A DNA stretch of 64,000 nt from Acidobacteriaceae bacterium TAA 166 (GTDB taxonomy: Bacteria; Acidobacteriota; Terriglobia; Terriglobales; Acidobacteriaceae). Numbering within the stretch: the first letter of the stretch is position 1; each line of letters starts with the position of its first letter. Of the stretch, positions 17,326 through 26,965 are shown piece by piece. A model generated the notes under the pieces. It saw only the letters and a program-made list of their open reading frames with translations. It ran no database searches and was not told the DNA's origin. The stretch is from assembly GCA_000421065.1 (NCBI GenBank), contig ATWD01000001.1:4518001-4582000 (forward strand). The letters run 5' to 3'. The position numbers were made by a program, and so were the translations under genes.

Positions 17326-17835
17326 ATGGACGGATCGAAGATGAATGAGCTTCGCGAACTGGTCGAGTTCCTGAAGGCAAACGAGATCGCCGAGTTCGAC
17401 ATGGAGCAGGCCGACCTGAAGGTGCGGATCAAGTTTGCCGGCGAGCCTGCTCCCGCAGTCGCCTCGGGAATCGACCTCGCGCAGTTGAGCCGGCTGATGG
17501 CTTCGTCCCCGGCGAGTCCGGCTGCTTCTGCGGCCTCCCCGGGGATTGCAGCCACGCCTTCGACCCCGGCGCAGATCGCCGCTGCCGAGGAGAAGCTGCA
17601 TGAGGTGAAGTCGCCGATCGTTGGAACCTTCTATGAATCGCCCGCACCGGGAGCCCCGGCGTTCGTACAGATCGGCGATCAGGTTGAGGTCGGCCAGGTT
17701 CTCTGCATCGTCGAGGCGATGAAGCTGATGAATGAGATCGAGTCCGACGTCGCCGGCGAGGTGATTAAGCGCATAGGCAGCAGCGGCCAGCCCGTCGAGT
17801 ACGGTCAACCGCTGTTCGCAATCCGGCCGCGGTAG
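17326..17835 (+). CDS. accB: Biotin carboxyl carrier protein of acetyl-CoA carboxylase
   Basis: The 169-residue carrier protein has an N-terminal helical/beta region, a linker rich in Ala, Ser and Pro (residues about 60-85), and a C-terminal biotinyl domain. The biotinylated lysine is in CIVEAMKLMNEIESD, matching the EAMKM-type consensus. It shuttles carboxyl groups from AccC to the carboxyltransferase for malonyl-CoA synthesis. It is directly upstream of accC, with 23 bp between them. Confidence 0.96.
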   Translation: MDGSKMNELRELVEFLKANEIAEFDMEQADLKVRIKFAGEPAPAVASGIDLAQLSRLMASSPASPAASAASPGIAATPSTPAQIAAAEEKLHEVKSPIVGTFYESPAPGAPAFVQIGDQVEVGQVLCIVEAMKLMNEIESDVAGEVIKRIGSSGQPVEYGQPLFAIRPR

Positions 17836-17858
17836 TTCGGGTTACACACAATTCAAGG

Positions 17859-19232
17859 ATGGGCATGTTTCGAAAAGTACTGATTGCAAATCGTGGGGAG
17901 ATTGCGCTACGTGTCATCTCGGCGTGCAAGGAGCTCGGCATCCGCACGGTTGCGGTGTACAGCGAGGCCGACCGCAACTCGCTGCATGTGAAGTTCGCCG
18001 ACGAGGCTATCTGCATCGGGCCTCCGCGCTCGGCGGAGAGTTACCTTAATGTTCCCGCCGTGATCTCGGCCGCCGAGATCACCGACGTCGACGCGATCCA
18101 TCCCGGCTATGGTCTGCTGAGCGAGAACGCAAACTTCGCCGAGGTCTGCCGCGCCTCGAACATCAAGTTCATCGGGCCGCCGCCCGAGGTTACGCGCATG
18201 ATGGGCGAAAAGTCCACAGCGCGCCAGACCATGAAGAAGGCCAAGGTGCCGATCCTTCCCGGCTCCGACGGGATCATTGTGAGCGAGGGCGAGGCTCTTG
18301 AATGGGCGCACAGCGTGGGTTATCCCGTTATTCTGAAGGCCGTCGCCGGCGGCGGCGGACGCGGTATGCGCATCTGCCGCAGCGCCGAGGAGCTGCCCGG
18401 GCTCTATAACCAGGCCTCCACCGAGGCGGCCAACGCCTTCGGCAACGGCGACCTCTACATGGAGAAGTTCATCGAGCGGCCGCGCCACATCGAGTTTCAG
18501 GTGCTGGCCGATGAGCACGGCAACGTCATGAGCCTGGGTGAGCGCGAGTGTTCGATTCAGCGCCGCCATCAGAAGCTGATCGAAGAGGCGCCGAGCCTGC
18601 AGATCACGCCCAAGCAGCGTGAGGAACTGGGCAAGACCATCAAGCGCTCGCTCGAAAACATCGGCTACTGGAACGCCGGGACGATCGAGTTCCTGATGGA
18701 CGAGGATGGCAAGATCTATTTCATCGAGATGAACACCCGCATCCAGGTGGAGCATTGTGTAACTGAAATGGTTACAGGAATCGATCTGGTCAAGGCGCAG
18801 CTTCGCATCGCTGCCGGTGAAAGGCTGAACGCCATCGTGCCTGGGCCGGTGGAGATTCGCGGCCACGCCATTGAGTGCCGCATCAACGCCGAGCATCCGG
18901 AGAAGTTCATCCCCTCCGCCGGTCGCATTACAGCATTCAATGTTCCGGGCGGCAATGGGGTTCGCGTCGACACGGCGCAGTACTCTGAAGGCGTCGTGCC
19001 GCCTTACTACGACTCGATGATCGCGAAGCTGATCTGTCACGGCAAGGACCGCGAGGAGGCGATGAACAAGATGCAGCGCGCTCTCAGCCAGTTCGTGGTC
19101 CAGGGCATTCACACGACGATTCCGCTGCATCAACGCATCTTCGCCGATGAGGAGTTTCGCTCAGGCAAGTTCGATACGAAGTTTATGGAGCGGTTCCTGG
19201 AACGTTCTCAGGAGCGCCAGCAACCGTCTTGA
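17859..19232 (+). CDS. accC: Acetyl-CoA carboxylase, biotin carboxylase subunit
   Basis: The 457-residue ATP-grasp enzyme carboxylates biotin on AccB. It begins FRKVLIANRGEIALRVI and has the ATP-binding glycine loop VAGGGGRGMRI, the FIEMNTRIQVEHCVTEM catalytic segment and a C-terminal barrel domain. The ATG at 17865 has better spacing from AAGGA than the ATG at 17859, so the protein may be two residues shorter. The stop overlaps the thiE TTG start by 4 bp. Confidence 0.96.
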   Translation: MGMFRKVLIANRGEIALRVISACKELGIRTVAVYSEADRNSLHVKFADEAICIGPPRSAESYLNVPAVISAAEITDVDAIHPGYGLLSENANFAEVCRASNIKFIGPPPEVTRMMGEKSTARQTMKKAKVPILPGSDGIIVSEGEALEWAHSVGYPVILKAVAGGGGRGMRICRSAEELPGLYNQASTEAANAFGNGDLYMEKFIERPRHIEFQVLADEHGNVMSLGERECSIQRRHQKLIEEAPSLQITPKQREELGKTIKRSLENIGYWNAGTIEFLMDEDGKIYFIEMNTRIQVEHCVTEMVTGIDLVKAQLRIAAGERLNAIVPGPVEIRGHAIECRINAEHPEKFIPSAGRITAFNVPGGNGVRVDTAQYSEGVVPPYYDSMIAKLICHGKDREEAMNKMQRALSQFVVQGIHTTIPLHQRIFADEEFRSGKFDTKFMERFLERSQERQQPS

Positions 19233-19867
19233 GCCTCGCCCTGCCTCGTCTCTACGCAATCGCCGATGCCGAGATGTTGGCTGCGCGCGGTATCGCGCTT
19301 CCGAAGTTCGTCGAAGAGTTGCGCGATGCCGGGATTACGCTTCTGCAGTATCGTGACAAGCTGGCGCGCGAGGAAGAGATTCTTCGCAATGCTGCGAGGA
19401 TCGCAGAGGTCTTTCGCGACAGCGGTGCCACCCTGGTGATGAACGATTCGCCGTCGCTTGCCCGACGTGCAGGCTGGAACGCCGTGCACGTCGGGCAGGG
19501 CGACTCTGCCGTGGCCGAGGCTCGCGGAGAACTTGGGACCAAGGCTGTTGTCGGCTGCTCGACCCATAACGATGCGCAGGTGACTGCAGCCGATGCCGCA
19601 GGCGCGGACTACATCGCCATTGGCCCGGTCTTCGCGACTTCGACCAAGCGAAATGCGGAGCCGGTGGTCGGGCTCGAAGGCCTCCGGCGAGCGCGGAAGT
19701 TGACCTCGCGGCCACTGGTTGCCATCGGCGGCATCACGCCGGCGAATGCCGCCAGTGTGATCGCAGCCGGGGCGGATGCGGTCGCGGTGATCGGAGCTCT
19801 CATCGACGTCGCGGAGACTCCTGACGAGAGGGTTCGGCGTTTCGTTGAGTCGATGTCTTCAGCATAA
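19229..19867 (+). CDS. thiE: Thiamine-phosphate synthase
   Basis: Joins the hydroxymethylpyrimidine and thiazole phosphate moieties to thiamine monophosphate. The 212-residue TIM barrel includes LLQYRDKLA, LVMNDSPSLARRAGWNAVHVGQGD, VGCSTHNDAQV, DYIAIGPVFATSTK and PLVAIGGITPANA, the usual phosphate and pyrimidine-binding loops. It starts at TTG overlapping the accC TGA, so it is translationally coupled to fatty-acid synthesis genes rather than to other thiamine genes. No TPP riboswitch is visible. Confidence 0.94.
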   Translation: MSLALPRLYAIADAEMLAARGIALPKFVEELRDAGITLLQYRDKLAREEEILRNAARIAEVFRDSGATLVMNDSPSLARRAGWNAVHVGQGDSAVAEARGELGTKAVVGCSTHNDAQVTAADAAGADYIAIGPVFATSTKRNAEPVVGLEGLRRARKLTSRPLVAIGGITPANAASVIAAGADAVAVIGALIDVAETPDERVRRFVESMSSA

Positions 19868-19931
19868 AGCCTTTGCGATGCGAGATTGGTTCGAGACTTT
19901 CTCGCCGATTTGAGATAGAAAAGACAGCAAC

Positions 19932-21479
19932 GTGAGAGCAACAGAGAAGCAGACTGAGCCATCGCCGCCGCAGTTCGTCCAGGGGATGGGCCTGTTCTCG
20001 GCGACTGCGATCGTGATGGGCTCGATGATCGGCTCGGGCATCTTCATCGTTCCTGCCGATATGTCGCGGCTGCTGGGCTCGCCCGCTCTGCTGATCGCTG
20101 CGTGGCTGGTGACCGCGGTGATGACCATCATCGGCGCATTGAGCTACGGCGAACTCGCCGCGATGATGCCGAAGGCCGGAGGGCAGTACGTCTACCTACG
20201 CGAGGCACTGGGTCCGCTGTGGGGATTCCTCTACGGATGGACGCTGTTTCTGGTGATCCAGACCGGGACGATCGCGGCGGTGGGAGTCGCATTCGGAAAG
20301 TTCCTCGGCGTCTTCTTTCCCTCGATCAACACCAGCCACTGGATCTGGTACATCGGCCACGTTCCGGCGTGGCAGGTGGGGCCGATGGTGCTGGGCAACA
20401 TGGACATTGGGTTGAACACAGCCAATCTGGCTGCCGTGATCATCATTATCTCTCTGACGCTGCTTAACACCTTCGGCGTGAGGATGGGAGCGGCGGTGCA
20501 GAACCTCTTCACCTCGGCGAAGGTGCTGGCGCTGGCCGCGGTGGTTCTGGTGGGAGTCGTCGTGCACGATTCGGGCGCCATCGCAGTGAACTTCGGTTCC
20601 GGCTGGAAGAACTTCTGGGCGGACGCAGGGTGGGGCTCGCTTCATCCTTCTCAGCTCGGCGGTAACGAATACGTTGGCCTGCTGACGATCGTGGCAGTTG
20701 TGCAGGTGGGATCGCTCTTCAGCGCCGATGCCTGGAACAACGTGACCTTCACCGCCGGGGAGATTCGCAATCCGAGACGCAATCTTCCGCTCTCGCTCGT
20801 TGTGGGGACCGGCGTGGTTCTGCTGCTCTATATTCTCTGCAACTTCGTCTACCTCAGCGTACTGCCGCTTGCGGGCGATCCGCGCGCTGCGACCATCGCG
20901 GGGCGGGGGATTCAGTTCGCGACCGAGGATCGTGTCGCGACGGCGGTGATGGAGCGGGCCTTCGCGGGGTATGGGGCGAAGCTGATGGCGGCGGCGATTC
21001 TGGTCTCGACCTTCGGCTGCGCAAATGGAATGTTGCTGGCTGGTGCGCGCGTGTACTACGCGATGAGCCGCGACGGTCTGTTCTTCAAGTCGGTGGGCAA
21101 GCTCAGCGAAAGGTCGAAGACGCCGGTCAACTCGCTCTGGGTGCAGTGCGTCTGGACCTGTCTGCTGTGCCTGTCGGGAAGCTATGGGCAGCTGCTGGAT
21201 TATGTGATCTTTGCGGTGCTGATCTTTTATATTCTTACGATTGTGGGTCTGTTCGTTCTGCGGAGGACCCGTCCCGAGGCTCCACGGCCTTATCGAGCCT
21301 TCGGGTATCCTGTGCTGCCTGCGTTATATATCGCACTGGCGGCGTGGATTTGTGTTGTACTCTTGCGTTACAAACCTCAATATACCTGGCCGGGTCTGAT
21401 CCTCGTTCTGCTCGGAGTTCCGGTGTACCTGGTATGGAGGCGGCAGGACCGAGAGTTGGATGCGGAGGCCGCCGGCTGA
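19932..21479 (+). CDS. APC-family amino acid permease
   Basis: The 515-residue integral membrane protein has about 12 predicted helices. The first helix carries ATAIVMGSMIGSGIFIVP, the unwound GSGIF substrate-binding motif of the amino acid-polyamine-organocation superfamily. The GTG at 19932 is used; the ATG at 19986 (MGLFSATAI) is a possible shorter start. The substrate is not predictable. It lies 65 bp after thiE and 37 bp before a second APC permease on the same strand. Confidence 0.9.
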   Translation: MRATEKQTEPSPPQFVQGMGLFSATAIVMGSMIGSGIFIVPADMSRLLGSPALLIAAWLVTAVMTIIGALSYGELAAMMPKAGGQYVYLREALGPLWGFLYGWTLFLVIQTGTIAAVGVAFGKFLGVFFPSINTSHWIWYIGHVPAWQVGPMVLGNMDIGLNTANLAAVIIIISLTLLNTFGVRMGAAVQNLFTSAKVLALAAVVLVGVVVHDSGAIAVNFGSGWKNFWADAGWGSLHPSQLGGNEYVGLLTIVAVVQVGSLFSADAWNNVTFTAGEIRNPRRNLPLSLVVGTGVVLLLYILCNFVYLSVLPLAGDPRAATIAGRGIQFATEDRVATAVMERAFAGYGAKLMAAAILVSTFGCANGMLLAGARVYYAMSRDGLFFKSVGKLSERSKTPVNSLWVQCVWTCLLCLSGSYGQLLDYVIFAVLIFYILTIVGLFVLRRTRPEAPRPYRAFGYPVLPALYIALAAWICVVLLRYKPQYTWPGLILVLLGVPVYLVWRRQDRELDAEAAG

Positions 21480-21515
21480 ACCGGAGTTTCGTCGAAGGAG
21501 AATCAGAGAACAGAT

Positions 21516-23120
21516 ATGTCAATGTTGTTTGCCAGGAAGTCGATGGACGCGCTGATGGAGGAGGCTCACGCCGAGGGCGAGCATACGCTCGAGCGGGCGC
21601 TCGGCCCCTTTCAGCTGACGGCGCTGGGCGTGGGAGCGGTGATCGGCGCGGGAATCTTCGTGCTGGCCGGGCTGGGAGCGCACTATGCGGGGCCGGGGCT
21701 GATGCTCTCGTTTGTGTTGAGCGGCCTGGGTTGCGCCTTCGCGGGGCTCTGCTATGCGGAGTTCGCGGCCATGATTCCTCTGGCGGGGTCGGCCTACACC
21801 TACGCCTACGCCACGCTGGGCGAGCTGATCGCCTGGATCATCGGCTGGGACCTGACGCTCGAGTATGCGATGGGAGCGAGCACGGTGAGCTCCGGTTGGT
21901 CGAACAACTTCGTCGAGCTTCTGGAGGTGTTTCACGTCAACTTTCCGCTCTGGCTGGCCTACGATCACTGGACCGGCCTGCGCAAGGCGATGGAGCACGT
22001 GGCCCGCGATGTGATGGCGAGCAGCTATGCCTCGCTCACGCCCGGGTCGCAGGGCTACATCAAGCAGATGGCCGATCTGGTCGCGTCGCCGACGCAGGAT
22101 ATGATGGCCCGAGCGCATGCGGTGCTGGGGGCTCCGGTGATCTTCGGTCATGAGATCGGCTTCAACCTTCCTGCGCTTCTGATCGCTCTGATCATTACGA
22201 CGATTCTTGCGATCGGAATCAAGGAGTCGGCGAAGTTCAACGCTACCATCGTGGTGGTGAAGGTGGCGGTGGTGCTCTTTGTGCTGGGGCTGGGAGCGAA
22301 GTACGTTCATCCGGGCAACTGGGGCAGCAACTGGCATTCGTTCGCTCCCTTCGGCGTGAGCGGGATCGGAGCGGGCGCGGCTTATATCTTTTTCGCGTAC
22401 ATCGGATTCGACGCGGTCTCGACCACGGCGCAGGAGGCGAAGAATCCTCAGCGCGATCTTCCGATCGGAATGATTCTTTCGCTGATCATCTGTACGCTGC
22501 TCTATATCGGCGTCGCCGCGGTGCTGACGGGGATGGTTCCGTGGCAGTCGGTGAACATCGAGGCTCCGATCGCGCGGGCGTTTCTGGATCGCGGGCTGAC
22601 GTGGGCGAGCGACATTATCATTGTCGGCGCCTTGGCGGGGCTGACCAGCGTGATGCTGGTGATGCTGCTGGGGCAGACGCGCGTGCTGTATGCGATGGCC
22701 TCGGACGGTCTGCTGCCGAAGAAGTTCTTCGCGGAGGTGCATCCTCGGTTCCGCACGCCGTTCCGGAACACCTTCCTGGTGGGAACGCTGGCGGGCATCG
22801 TCGGGTCGGTGACTCCGATCGACGATATCGGCAAGATGGTGAATATCGGAACGCTGCTGGCGTTTGTGATCGTGTGCATCGCGATCATCATCCTGCGCCG
22901 GACGGAGCCGGACCGGGAGCGTCCGTTCCGCACGCCGTGGGTTCCGTTCGTGCCGGTCATGGGAATCCTGTTCAACGGCTACATGATGATCAAGCTGGGA
23001 TGGCTGAACTGGGCCCGGCTGATCGTCTGGCTGGCGATCGGCCTAGTGGTTTATTTCAGCTACAGCGTGAAGCACAGCCGCGTTCGGCAGCGGCTGTCGG
23101 AGTCGGTTGGGGTGAAGTAA
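21516..23120 (+). CDS. APC-family amino acid permease (cationic amino acid transporter type)
   Basis: The 534-residue membrane transporter has the first-helix motif GVGAVIGAGIFVLAGLGA and is closer to the CAT/YfnA subgroup than its neighbour. The loop VSTTAQEAKNPQRDLPIG is characteristic of these transporters. An unusually long extramembrane segment at about residues 130-210 separates early helices. An AAGGAG-like sequence lies upstream of the ATG. Its position directly after another APC gene suggests an operon or old divergence rather than tandem duplication, since the sequences differ strongly. Confidence 0.9.
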   Translation: MSMLFARKSMDALMEEAHAEGEHTLERALGPFQLTALGVGAVIGAGIFVLAGLGAHYAGPGLMLSFVLSGLGCAFAGLCYAEFAAMIPLAGSAYTYAYATLGELIAWIIGWDLTLEYAMGASTVSSGWSNNFVELLEVFHVNFPLWLAYDHWTGLRKAMEHVARDVMASSYASLTPGSQGYIKQMADLVASPTQDMMARAHAVLGAPVIFGHEIGFNLPALLIALIITTILAIGIKESAKFNATIVVVKVAVVLFVLGLGAKYVHPGNWGSNWHSFAPFGVSGIGAGAAYIFFAYIGFDAVSTTAQEAKNPQRDLPIGMILSLIICTLLYIGVAAVLTGMVPWQSVNIEAPIARAFLDRGLTWASDIIIVGALAGLTSVMLVMLLGQTRVLYAMASDGLLPKKFFAEVHPRFRTPFRNTFLVGTLAGIVGSVTPIDDIGKMVNIGTLLAFVIVCIAIIILRRTEPDRERPFRTPWVPFVPVMGILFNGYMMIKLGWLNWARLIVWLAIGLVVYFSYSVKHSRVRQRLSESVGVK

Positions 23121-23478
23121 GGCCCCATCCTTAGTTTTTGTGCAAAGTATTCCATCGATTGGGCTTAGGTCTGGACTTCAGGCGCAAAGTCTTGATGGCA
23201 AAGGGTTTAATTGTAAACTATTGATTTAAAATAAGAACGCCCTGGATCTGTGGTTCGGGGCGTACTCGTTTTAAATTTTAGTTGTTTGGAGTTGGTAGAT
23301 CGGCACTTTATTGGGGGCGTAAGGGACATGGTTTGTTGGGTTTTGATTAGAGAGGGGCTTGACAGCTCTTCCAGGCATCCGTGGCTTTAGGGTGAGGTGG
23401 GATCGTTCCGCCCTTTCGGGCTTCACTCCGGCCTTTGGCAGAGCGGTTGCCGCTTCGCGTCGGCTTTTTTAGAGGCCT

Positions 23479-23492
23479 GAGGCTAAAGCCTC
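23479..23492. repeat. Short palindrome, GGCTNAAGCC core, copy 1
   Basis: GAGGCTAAAGCCTC forms a 5-bp stem with a 4-nt loop, next to GGGGTACC. It shares the core GGCT-N-AAGCC with two further palindromes downstream. Confidence 0.6.
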
Positions 23493-23721
23493 GGGGTACC
23501 TAGAAGCGGTTCTCGTCTTTTGCTCGAATATTTCTCTCCTGGGATTTTCCAGAAATGTGCTGCCTCCCTGTGCTGCTTCTCCTGCTTAGCCTTCCGCTTA
23601 GGTCGTATCGATAAATTCCAATCCGCGATTGTTTGGAGGAGTGGATTGGCCTGCTGGCCGGACCCACTGCGCGGCAGCGCCTGTCCTTTTACCTCTCCGA
23701 AAGAGGAGATAGGGGTACCTC

Positions 23722-23737
23722 AGCGGCTGAAGCCGCT
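23722..23737. repeat. Short palindrome, GGCTNAAGCC core, copy 2
   Basis: AGCGGCTGAAGCCGCT forms a 6-bp or longer stem with the same core. It is preceded by GGGGTACCTC; copy 1 is followed by GGGGTACCT. Confidence 0.6.
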
Positions 23738-23757
23738 TCTCTTCGGAGATTTGGTGG

Positions 23758-23773
23758 CACGGCTCAAGCCGTG
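23758..23773. repeat. Short palindrome, GGCTNAAGCC core, copy 3
   Basis: CACGGCTCAAGCCGTG has the same core with a different stem sequence that is still fully paired. Confidence 0.6.
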
Positions 23774-24243
23774 ACCTTAACGAAGCGGTTCGAGCTTCGC
23801 TCGAATGCCCACACATGCGATGAAACTGCATGTATGGGGGCACCCGGTCTTGTGGCCTTGATGAAGATTTTTGCGCGGAACTGCCTGGTATCGTCTGCAG
23901 ACTTTTTGCGGACGTGGTTTGGGATGATGCACCGGGCAGGTTGGCTCCATGCGGCTATGGAACGAATAAAGCAACCGTTGGACCCTCTGCGGGCCGTCAA
24001 CAGCGGAGTACCGATGCGATCAATGCAGCCGCTCGATTCCTTGCGGGTGAAGAAATTAACCCCATCCGATGGAGCAGGTGCGGAACGCCTGACCAGTCAA
24101 GAGATTTCGATGGAGATGGTTTCGATGGGGATTTGGCGGACAAGGTGAAAGCGCACGGCTCGGACGCGTGCTTCAGGGGGAGATTGTTCTGCCGCCGGGC
24201 CTCGATCCTCTCGAGATATTCAGAGCCTGGGATGGCCCGATGT

Positions 24244-24302
24244 GCGATTCTATACGTAATTGACCATGCGAAAATATGCGATTAGATTTGCGTATAGATC
24301 GC
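24244..24302. promoter_or_regulatory. Inverted repeat upstream of the TonB receptor/binding-protein pair
   Basis: GCGATTCTATACG (24244-24256) and CGTATAGATCGC (24291-24302) are complementary apart from one extra T. The match TCTATACGTAA against TTGCGTATAGA has 10 of 11 paired positions. It lies about 135 bp before the receptor ATG. A dyad with long spacing is compatible with a dimeric repressor or a ModE-like oxyanion sensor. The regulator is unknown. Confidence 0.45.
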
Positions 24303-24436
24303 ATTCCACATCATCTTCCAAGTCATTCTGTGAGCGACTTTCCTTCCAGGTCCACAGATCGCCCACAGTCGAGGCCTTGTGCATGAGCAGCTCTTTACTC
24401 TTTACCCTCTTCCCACACCGCCTCAGGAGAGCCTTG

Positions 24437-26905
24437 ATGCCCTTTCCATTTTCTTCTTTTTCACGCATCGCTGGCGTGCTTGCTCTTACCGTATGGCTGC
24501 TTACCGGTGTCGGTCTTTTTGCTCAATCCTCCGGGCTGAACGGAACTCTTCGCGACCCTGACGGTTCGCTCGTTCAGGGAGCCAGCGTGACGTTGATCCA
24601 AACACAGACAGAGGCTCAGTTTCACGCCGAATCCGACGAATCCGGACACTTCAGCTTCGCCTCGCTTCCAGGGGGCAGTTACCGGCTGGAGGCAAACAAA
24701 CCGGGTTTCAGCACGATTACGATTGCGGCAGTCATGGTGAGTCCCGGCAATTCCGTGCAGGAGAACCTCACGTTCAAGCTCTCGGGCAGCAGCACCTCCG
24801 TGACGGTTTTGGCAGGCCTATCCGGTTCTACGGCGAACGGGTATTACGTCGAGAGCGTAGACCCGGGCGTGCTGGGGACGGCTCCCGTTGTGGACCAGCC
24901 CTATGTGATCACCGAGATGTCCGCGCAGCTCATCACCAACACGCAGGTGAAGAGTTTTAAGGAGGCCATGAAGTATTTGCCGCTGGTCTCTTACACAGAA
25001 CAACAGGGGCCGGAGATCCTGCGCCCCGCCACGCGCGGCTTCCAGGGCTCCATCGCGCAGAACACCCGGATGGATGGCATGGCGATGGCGATCACGGGTG
25101 GTAATCCTATGGAGCAGTATCAGGACCTGCAGGTGGAAAATGGGCTAGGCGCGGCCATGTATGGACCGGCAAACCCCTCCGGCATGTTCGACTTCATCCT
25201 GAAGCGGCCTACTGAAGCCCGGAGCAATAACGTATATCTGGAGCAAGATTCGAGCTCCGTCGGAACGGCCTGGCTCGATTCCGCCGGCCGGCTTGGGCCG
25301 AATAAGCTCTTTGGATATCGCTCCAATCTGCTGTATGGTGATGGCACGCAATTTGTGGAAGCCAGCCGTCTTCGCCGCCGTCTCGCCATGTTCGCTTTCG
25401 ACCTGCGCCCCACGCCCGCTACAACCATCGATGCGCACTATAGCGCCTATGACATTGTGCAGCGCGGCTATCCTGGCTGGTTCACCTATGGCGAGAACAC
25501 GGCGATTAAGGGAACGGCGCAGAATCCATCGCCGGATTTCATTCTTCCGACGGCACCGGATCCTACGCGCCGGGGCTACGGGCAAGCCTACGCAGGGGTG
25601 AACCTTACGACGCAGAGCACCAGCGCTCGTCTGCTCCACGACTTCTCACCCAACTGGCACGCGATGGCCGGTGGTCTGGCTCAGCGCCTCGACCGCTTCA
25701 TCGACACGCCGGTGAACGTGATCAGCTCGAACAACGGCGATTACAAATCTTCGCTTGCCACGGGCTTCGCTCCGCGCTTCGGTGTCGAAAGCGATCTTGG
25801 CTATATTACCGGCCTTGTAAACAGGTGGGGCTTTCGTCAGGACGTTGTCGTCGCGAGCCAGGGCTACCGCTTCAACCAATATGGTTATGTGGCGCCTCCA
25901 GCGGGCAATGTTCTGCTCGGCATGGCGAACATCCATGCGCCGGTCATCTTTGCTCCGCCTGCCAGCGGCCTGCCCAGGAACACGAACATTTATCAATCCT
26001 CGGTGGTTCACCAGCAGGGCTTCAGCCTGGCGGACCTGATCACGCTGAAGAAGTTTTTTGCTGTGCGGCTGGCGGCCAGTCAGGATTGGATCGGCGTCGA
26101 CAATTACAGCTCGTCGAACACACGCACTGGAGGGTCCAATAAGAACGGCATCAGCCCTTCGGCGAGCGTGATGTTCAAGCCTACGGCGTCCATGACGGCC
26201 TATGTTACCTATGCCAGCAGCCTGCAGCAAGGGGACATCGCGCCGGGAGGCACTGTCAATGCCAACCAGTCGCTGGCGCCTTACCGCAGTAAGGAATGGG
26301 AGCTGGGGTATAAGACCGACATGCATCCCATCAGCCTTACCGCGGCGTTGTTCCGCCTGCAGCGTCCGTTCGCCAATACCGTCGCCTACAACGGCGGCCC
26401 GCAGACTATCTTCAAGATCGTTGGCGAGCAGGTGAATTATGGCGCGGAGATCTCCGGGCAGGGCACGCTCTTCCATCGGCTGCTGCTCGACGGCGGTTTT
26501 ACCGCGCTGAACGCCCGATTGAACGATACAGGCGTTCAGGCGACAGACGGCAAGCGCTTCGTCGGTATCCCGGGCTACCACTCGAATCTTTACAGTGAGT
26601 ATCGGGTTCCCGGCGTTGAGAGTCTAAGTTTCACGGGGGACTGGCAGTTCACGGGACAACGCCCGCAGGACGATGAGAACCTGCACACCACGTCTGGTTT
26701 CAACACCTTTGATTTCGGCTTCCGCTACTCGCATTCGATCTTTGAGAAGCTCGCGACTCTGCGCTTTACCTGCAACAACATCACCAATACCCGCTATTAC
26801 TCCACAATCGCCGCCGGAGATATTACGGGAACGAATGCCAGCAGCAATACGGCGCATCTCGGCGCGCCGCGCACGATCTCCACGTCGCTGCAGTTTTCCT
26901 TCTAG
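24437..26905 (+). CDS. TonB-dependent receptor with N-terminal CarboxypepD_reg domain
   Basis: The 822-residue outer-membrane receptor has a signal peptide (IAGVLALTVWLLTGVGLFAQ) ending near residue 31. A carboxypeptidase-regulatory-like domain follows (LNGTLRDPDGSLVQGASVTL), then a plug with FKEAMKYLPLVS and a beta barrel ending in the terminal aromatic TSLQFSF. The ATG at 24437 follows CAGGAGA. The open frame extends 59 codons upstream through the inverted repeat and is not credible there. Barrel sequences resemble siderophore-type receptors. The next gene encodes an oxyanion-type binding protein, so the ligand may be a metal oxyanion complex; this is inference. Confidence 0.9.
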   Translation: MPFPFSSFSRIAGVLALTVWLLTGVGLFAQSSGLNGTLRDPDGSLVQGASVTLIQTQTEAQFHAESDESGHFSFASLPGGSYRLEANKPGFSTITIAAVMVSPGNSVQENLTFKLSGSSTSVTVLAGLSGSTANGYYVESVDPGVLGTAPVVDQPYVITEMSAQLITNTQVKSFKEAMKYLPLVSYTEQQGPEILRPATRGFQGSIAQNTRMDGMAMAITGGNPMEQYQDLQVENGLGAAMYGPANPSGMFDFILKRPTEARSNNVYLEQDSSSVGTAWLDSAGRLGPNKLFGYRSNLLYGDGTQFVEASRLRRRLAMFAFDLRPTPATTIDAHYSAYDIVQRGYPGWFTYGENTAIKGTAQNPSPDFILPTAPDPTRRGYGQAYAGVNLTTQSTSARLLHDFSPNWHAMAGGLAQRLDRFIDTPVNVISSNNGDYKSSLATGFAPRFGVESDLGYITGLVNRWGFRQDVVVASQGYRFNQYGYVAPPAGNVLLGMANIHAPVIFAPPASGLPRNTNIYQSSVVHQQGFSLADLITLKKFFAVRLAASQDWIGVDNYSSSNTRTGGSNKNGISPSASVMFKPTASMTAYVTYASSLQQGDIAPGGTVNANQSLAPYRSKEWELGYKTDMHPISLTAALFRLQRPFANTVAYNGGPQTIFKIVGEQVNYGAEISGQGTLFHRLLLDGGFTALNARLNDTGVQATDGKRFVGIPGYHSNLYSEYRVPGVESLSFTGDWQFTGQRPQDDENLHTTSGFNTFDFGFRYSHSIFEKLATLRFTCNNITNTRYYSTIAAGDITGTNASSNTAHLGAPRTISTSLQFSF

Positions 26906-26965
26906 AGCGCGGATGCAGCGGATCTGTTCTTGACCTCTTATGTTGGTTGACAGGAGAGTTGCCGG

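Larger units (their letters stand above)
23121..24243. other. Gene-free region with short palindromes
   Basis: About 1.1 kb without a convincing gene. Base composition changes along it, with an AT-rich part near 23150-23340. A possible hairpin at about 23235-23265 (ACGCCC against GGGCGT, followed by a T-rich run) could end the permease transcript. Three short palindromes with a common core are listed separately. Open frames across 23520-24285 show no recognisable motif and run through these palindromes, so they are not called as genes. Confidence 0.6.

Noticed and set aside
23520..24285. Several open frames in the gene-free region
   Set aside because: They cross the palindromic repeats, lack ribosome-binding sites and show no protein-like conservation pattern.
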